Below, piece after piece: positions 4,805-5,818 of a DNA stretch of 5,818 nucleotides. The stretch spans positions 523-6,340 of the forward strand of contig JAHEMB010000075.1 of assembly GCA_024643915.1 (NCBI GenBank), given 5' to 3'. Each line of letters starts with the position of its first letter. The first letter of the stretch is position 1. The notes beneath the pieces were generated by a model. The model did no database searches. It saw nothing but the letters and a program-made list of their open reading frames with translations, and was not told the origin of the DNA. The position numbers and the translations under genes were made by a program. The DNA is from Rhodothermaceae bacterium. GTDB lineage: Bacteria > Bacteroidota > Rhodothermia > Rhodothermales > JAHEMB01.

Positions 4805-5331
4805 CCGAAGAGCTTTTCCTCGTGGGCCGCGTGATGCGGGCGCACGGCGTGCAGGGCGAGATGAAGGTGCTGCCGGAGACCGACGACCCCGAGCGGTTCG
4901 AGGACTTCGAGACGCTTTACATCGGGCCTAGCGCCGAGCAGACCCAGCCGCACGACGTCCAGACGGTGCGGTTTCAGCAGACGAAGAAGCACGGCCTGGT
5001 CGTGCTCGTCAGGCTGGAGGGCATCGACACGCCGGAGGACGCCGATGCCCTCCGGCGGGCACTCGTCTTTGCCCCCGAGGACGCCCTGCCGCCGCTCGAT
5101 GAGGACGAGTTCTTCCTACACGATCTCGAAGGCTTCACAGTGCTGACCGAGGACGGCGAGGAGATCGGCGTGGTGAAAGAGGTGCTGGAGATGCCGGCGC
5201 AGTTCATCTTCGTCGTCGCCCGCCCGAACCGCCCGGATGCCCTGATCCCCCACGTGGCCGAGTTCGTCCTCGACCTCGACCTCGACGCCGAGCGTCTGAC
5301 GGTGCGGCCCATTGAAGGACTTCTCGAATAA
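4768..5331 (+). CDS. rimM: Ribosome maturation factor RimM
   Basis: RimM helps assemble the 30S head around S19 and is required for efficient 16S rRNA processing. The protein has 187 residues, against a usual 165-185. The N-terminal RimM beta-barrel runs from about 16 to 102, opening with LFLVGRVMRAHGVQGEMKVLPETDDPERF (16-44) and including HGLVVLVRLEGIDTPEDADALR (75-96). A C-terminal PRC barrel follows from about 110 to 185, with DEDEFFLHDLEGFTV (111-125), EEIGVVKEV (131-139) and DALIPHVAEFVLDLDLDAERLTV (157-179). The ATG at 4768 is the only reasonable start; the next Met (residue 23) is inside the first conserved strand. Residues 1-15 (MSIRNPKSKTQNPEE) are not conserved and are encoded by a repeat arm. 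No Shine-Dalgarno is visible, so initiation may depend on the local structure or on coupling to rpsP 47 bp upstream. Confidence 0.95.
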   Translation: MSIRNPKSKTQNPEELFLVGRVMRAHGVQGEMKVLPETDDPERFEDFETLYIGPSAEQTQPHDVQTVRFQQTKKHGLVVLVRLEGIDTPEDADALRRALVFAPEDALPPLDEDEFFLHDLEGFTVLTEDGEEIGVVKEVLEMPAQFIFVVARPNRPDALIPHVAEFVLDLDLDAERLTVRPIEGLLE

Positions 5332-5403
5332 GGTTCACGGTTTCCAGTTTACGGTTTCCGGTTCTCTTGCCAACCGTGAACCGTGAACCGCAAACCGGAA
5401 ACC
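5332..5403. repeat. Heptamer inverted array between rimM and trmD
   Basis: Immediately after the rimM TAA come five phased 7-mers: GGTTCAC 5332-5338, GGTTTCC 5339-5345, AGTTTAC 5346-5352, GGTTTCC 5353-5359, GGTTCTC 5360-5366. After about 5 nt, the inverse orientation follows: AACC 5372-5375, GTGAACC twice (5376-5389), GCAAACC (5390-5396), GGAAACC (5397-5403). It ends 3 nt before the trmD ATG. Units belong to the same GGTTNNC family as the array before ffh. Confidence 0.82.
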
Positions 5404-5406
5404 AGT

Positions 5407-5818
5407 ATGCGCATTGACATCGTGACGGCGCTGCCGGGGCTCGTTGAAGGGCCGCTGCAACACAGCATCCTTCAGCGTGCCGCGCGCAAAAGGCTGGTGG
5501 ACATCCGCGTGCACGACCTGCGCGCCTTCACCACCGACAAGCATCGCCAGCTCGACGACTACCCGTTCGGTGGAGGAGCGGGCATGGTGCTCAAGCCGGA
5601 GCCGATTTTCGCCTGCATTGAGGCGTTGCAAAGCGAGGGGGAACCGATCGACGAGGTCGTCTTCCTCACACCCGACGCTCCTGTGCTCGACCAGCGCTTG
5701 GCCAACGCGCTCTCGCTCAAGCAGCGCATGGTGCTGCTGGCGGGGCACTACAAAGGCGTCGATCAGCGGGTGCGCGACGTGCTCGTCACGCGCGAAGTCT
5801 CCATCGGCGACTACGTGC
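5407..5818 (+). CDS. trmD: tRNA (guanine37-N1)-methyltransferase TrmD, N-terminal part
   Basis: TrmD is a SPOUT-fold, SAM-dependent enzyme that makes m1G at position 37 of tRNAs reading CNN and some other codons, preventing +1 frameshifting. The window holds 137 codons and ends in the gene; the family is about 230-250 residues, so the C-terminal tRNA-binding domain is missing here. Visible motifs are MRIDIVTALPGLVEGPL (1-17), the near-invariant VHDLRAFTTDKHRQLDDYPFGGGAGMVLKPEPIF (35-68), the SAM-loop region VVFLTPDAPVLDQ (84-96), GHYKGVDQRVRD (113-124) and SIGDYV (132-137), part of the knotted SAM site. TPDA replaces the commoner (S/T)P(Q/D)G, a conservative Gly-to-Ala change. The ATG follows a repeat array by 3 nt with no Shine-Dalgarno. 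It is the fourth gene of the cluster; rplS often comes next in other bacteria. Confidence 0.95.
   Translation, partial: MRIDIVTALPGLVEGPLQHSILQRAARKRLVDIRVHDLRAFTTDKHRQLDDYPFGGGAGMVLKPEPIFACIEALQSEGEPIDEVVFLTPDAPVLDQRLANALSLKQRMVLLAGHYKGVDQRVRDVLVTREVSIGDYV

Noticed and set aside
3994..4992. Minus-strand reading frame opposite rpsP and rimM with Ala/Ser-rich translation
   Set aside because: It is the antisense of the Ala/Glu codon repeat and the rimM array; the composition is explained entirely by the S16 tail on the other strand.

Overview
The window is GC-rich chromosomal DNA from a bacterium, most likely a member of the Bacteroidota/Rhodothermota lineage. That placement is an inference. 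It rests on the TrmD active-site stretch reading GHYKGVDQRVRD rather than the GRYEGIDERV form usual in proteobacteria, on a ribosomal protein S16 with a long Ala/Glu tail, and on the near absence of Shine-Dalgarno sequences. No mobile element, CRISPR array, tRNA or rRNA gene is visible.

Layout. A plus-strand gene fragment encoding two TPR repeats ends at 228. A strong bidirectional terminator hairpin (241-285) and a second hairpin (284-326) separate it from a convergent minus-strand operon. Read in its own direction, that operon holds 5-formyltetrahydrofolate cyclo-ligase (1942 to 1304), a three-segment membrane protein with a C-terminal PspC domain (about 1254 to 586), and a 64-residue stand-alone PspC protein (552 to 358). 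A 308-bp divergent intergenic region (1943-2250) follows. Then comes the plus-strand cluster ffh - rpsP - rimM - trmD, a widely conserved order joining protein targeting, a 30S protein, its assembly factor and a tRNA methyltransferase. trmD runs off the right edge.

The most unusual signal lies between the genes. Five gaps or gene starts carry short-period tandem arrays (7 bp, once 8 bp) followed by a degenerate inverted copy, so each could fold into a hairpin. The unit sequence differs from site to site (GATTTTG, GGTTTCC, ACGTATGA, a GACGAAG-like unit), but the design is the same. At ffh and trmD the hairpin ends 3-4 nt before the ATG. At rimM and the cyclo-ligase gene the ATG falls in the loop, and the inverted arm is translated as a non-conserved N-terminal extension (for example NPKSKTQNP in RimM). 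rpsP, the one gene with a good Shine-Dalgarno sequence, is the one whose array lies well away from its start. This suggests a dispersed repeat family that has colonised translation starts and may affect initiation. No function is demonstrated by the sequence alone.

The other notable feature is S16 itself: about 85-90 residues of normal S16 are followed by more than 200 residues of low-complexity Ala/Glu/Lys sequence.
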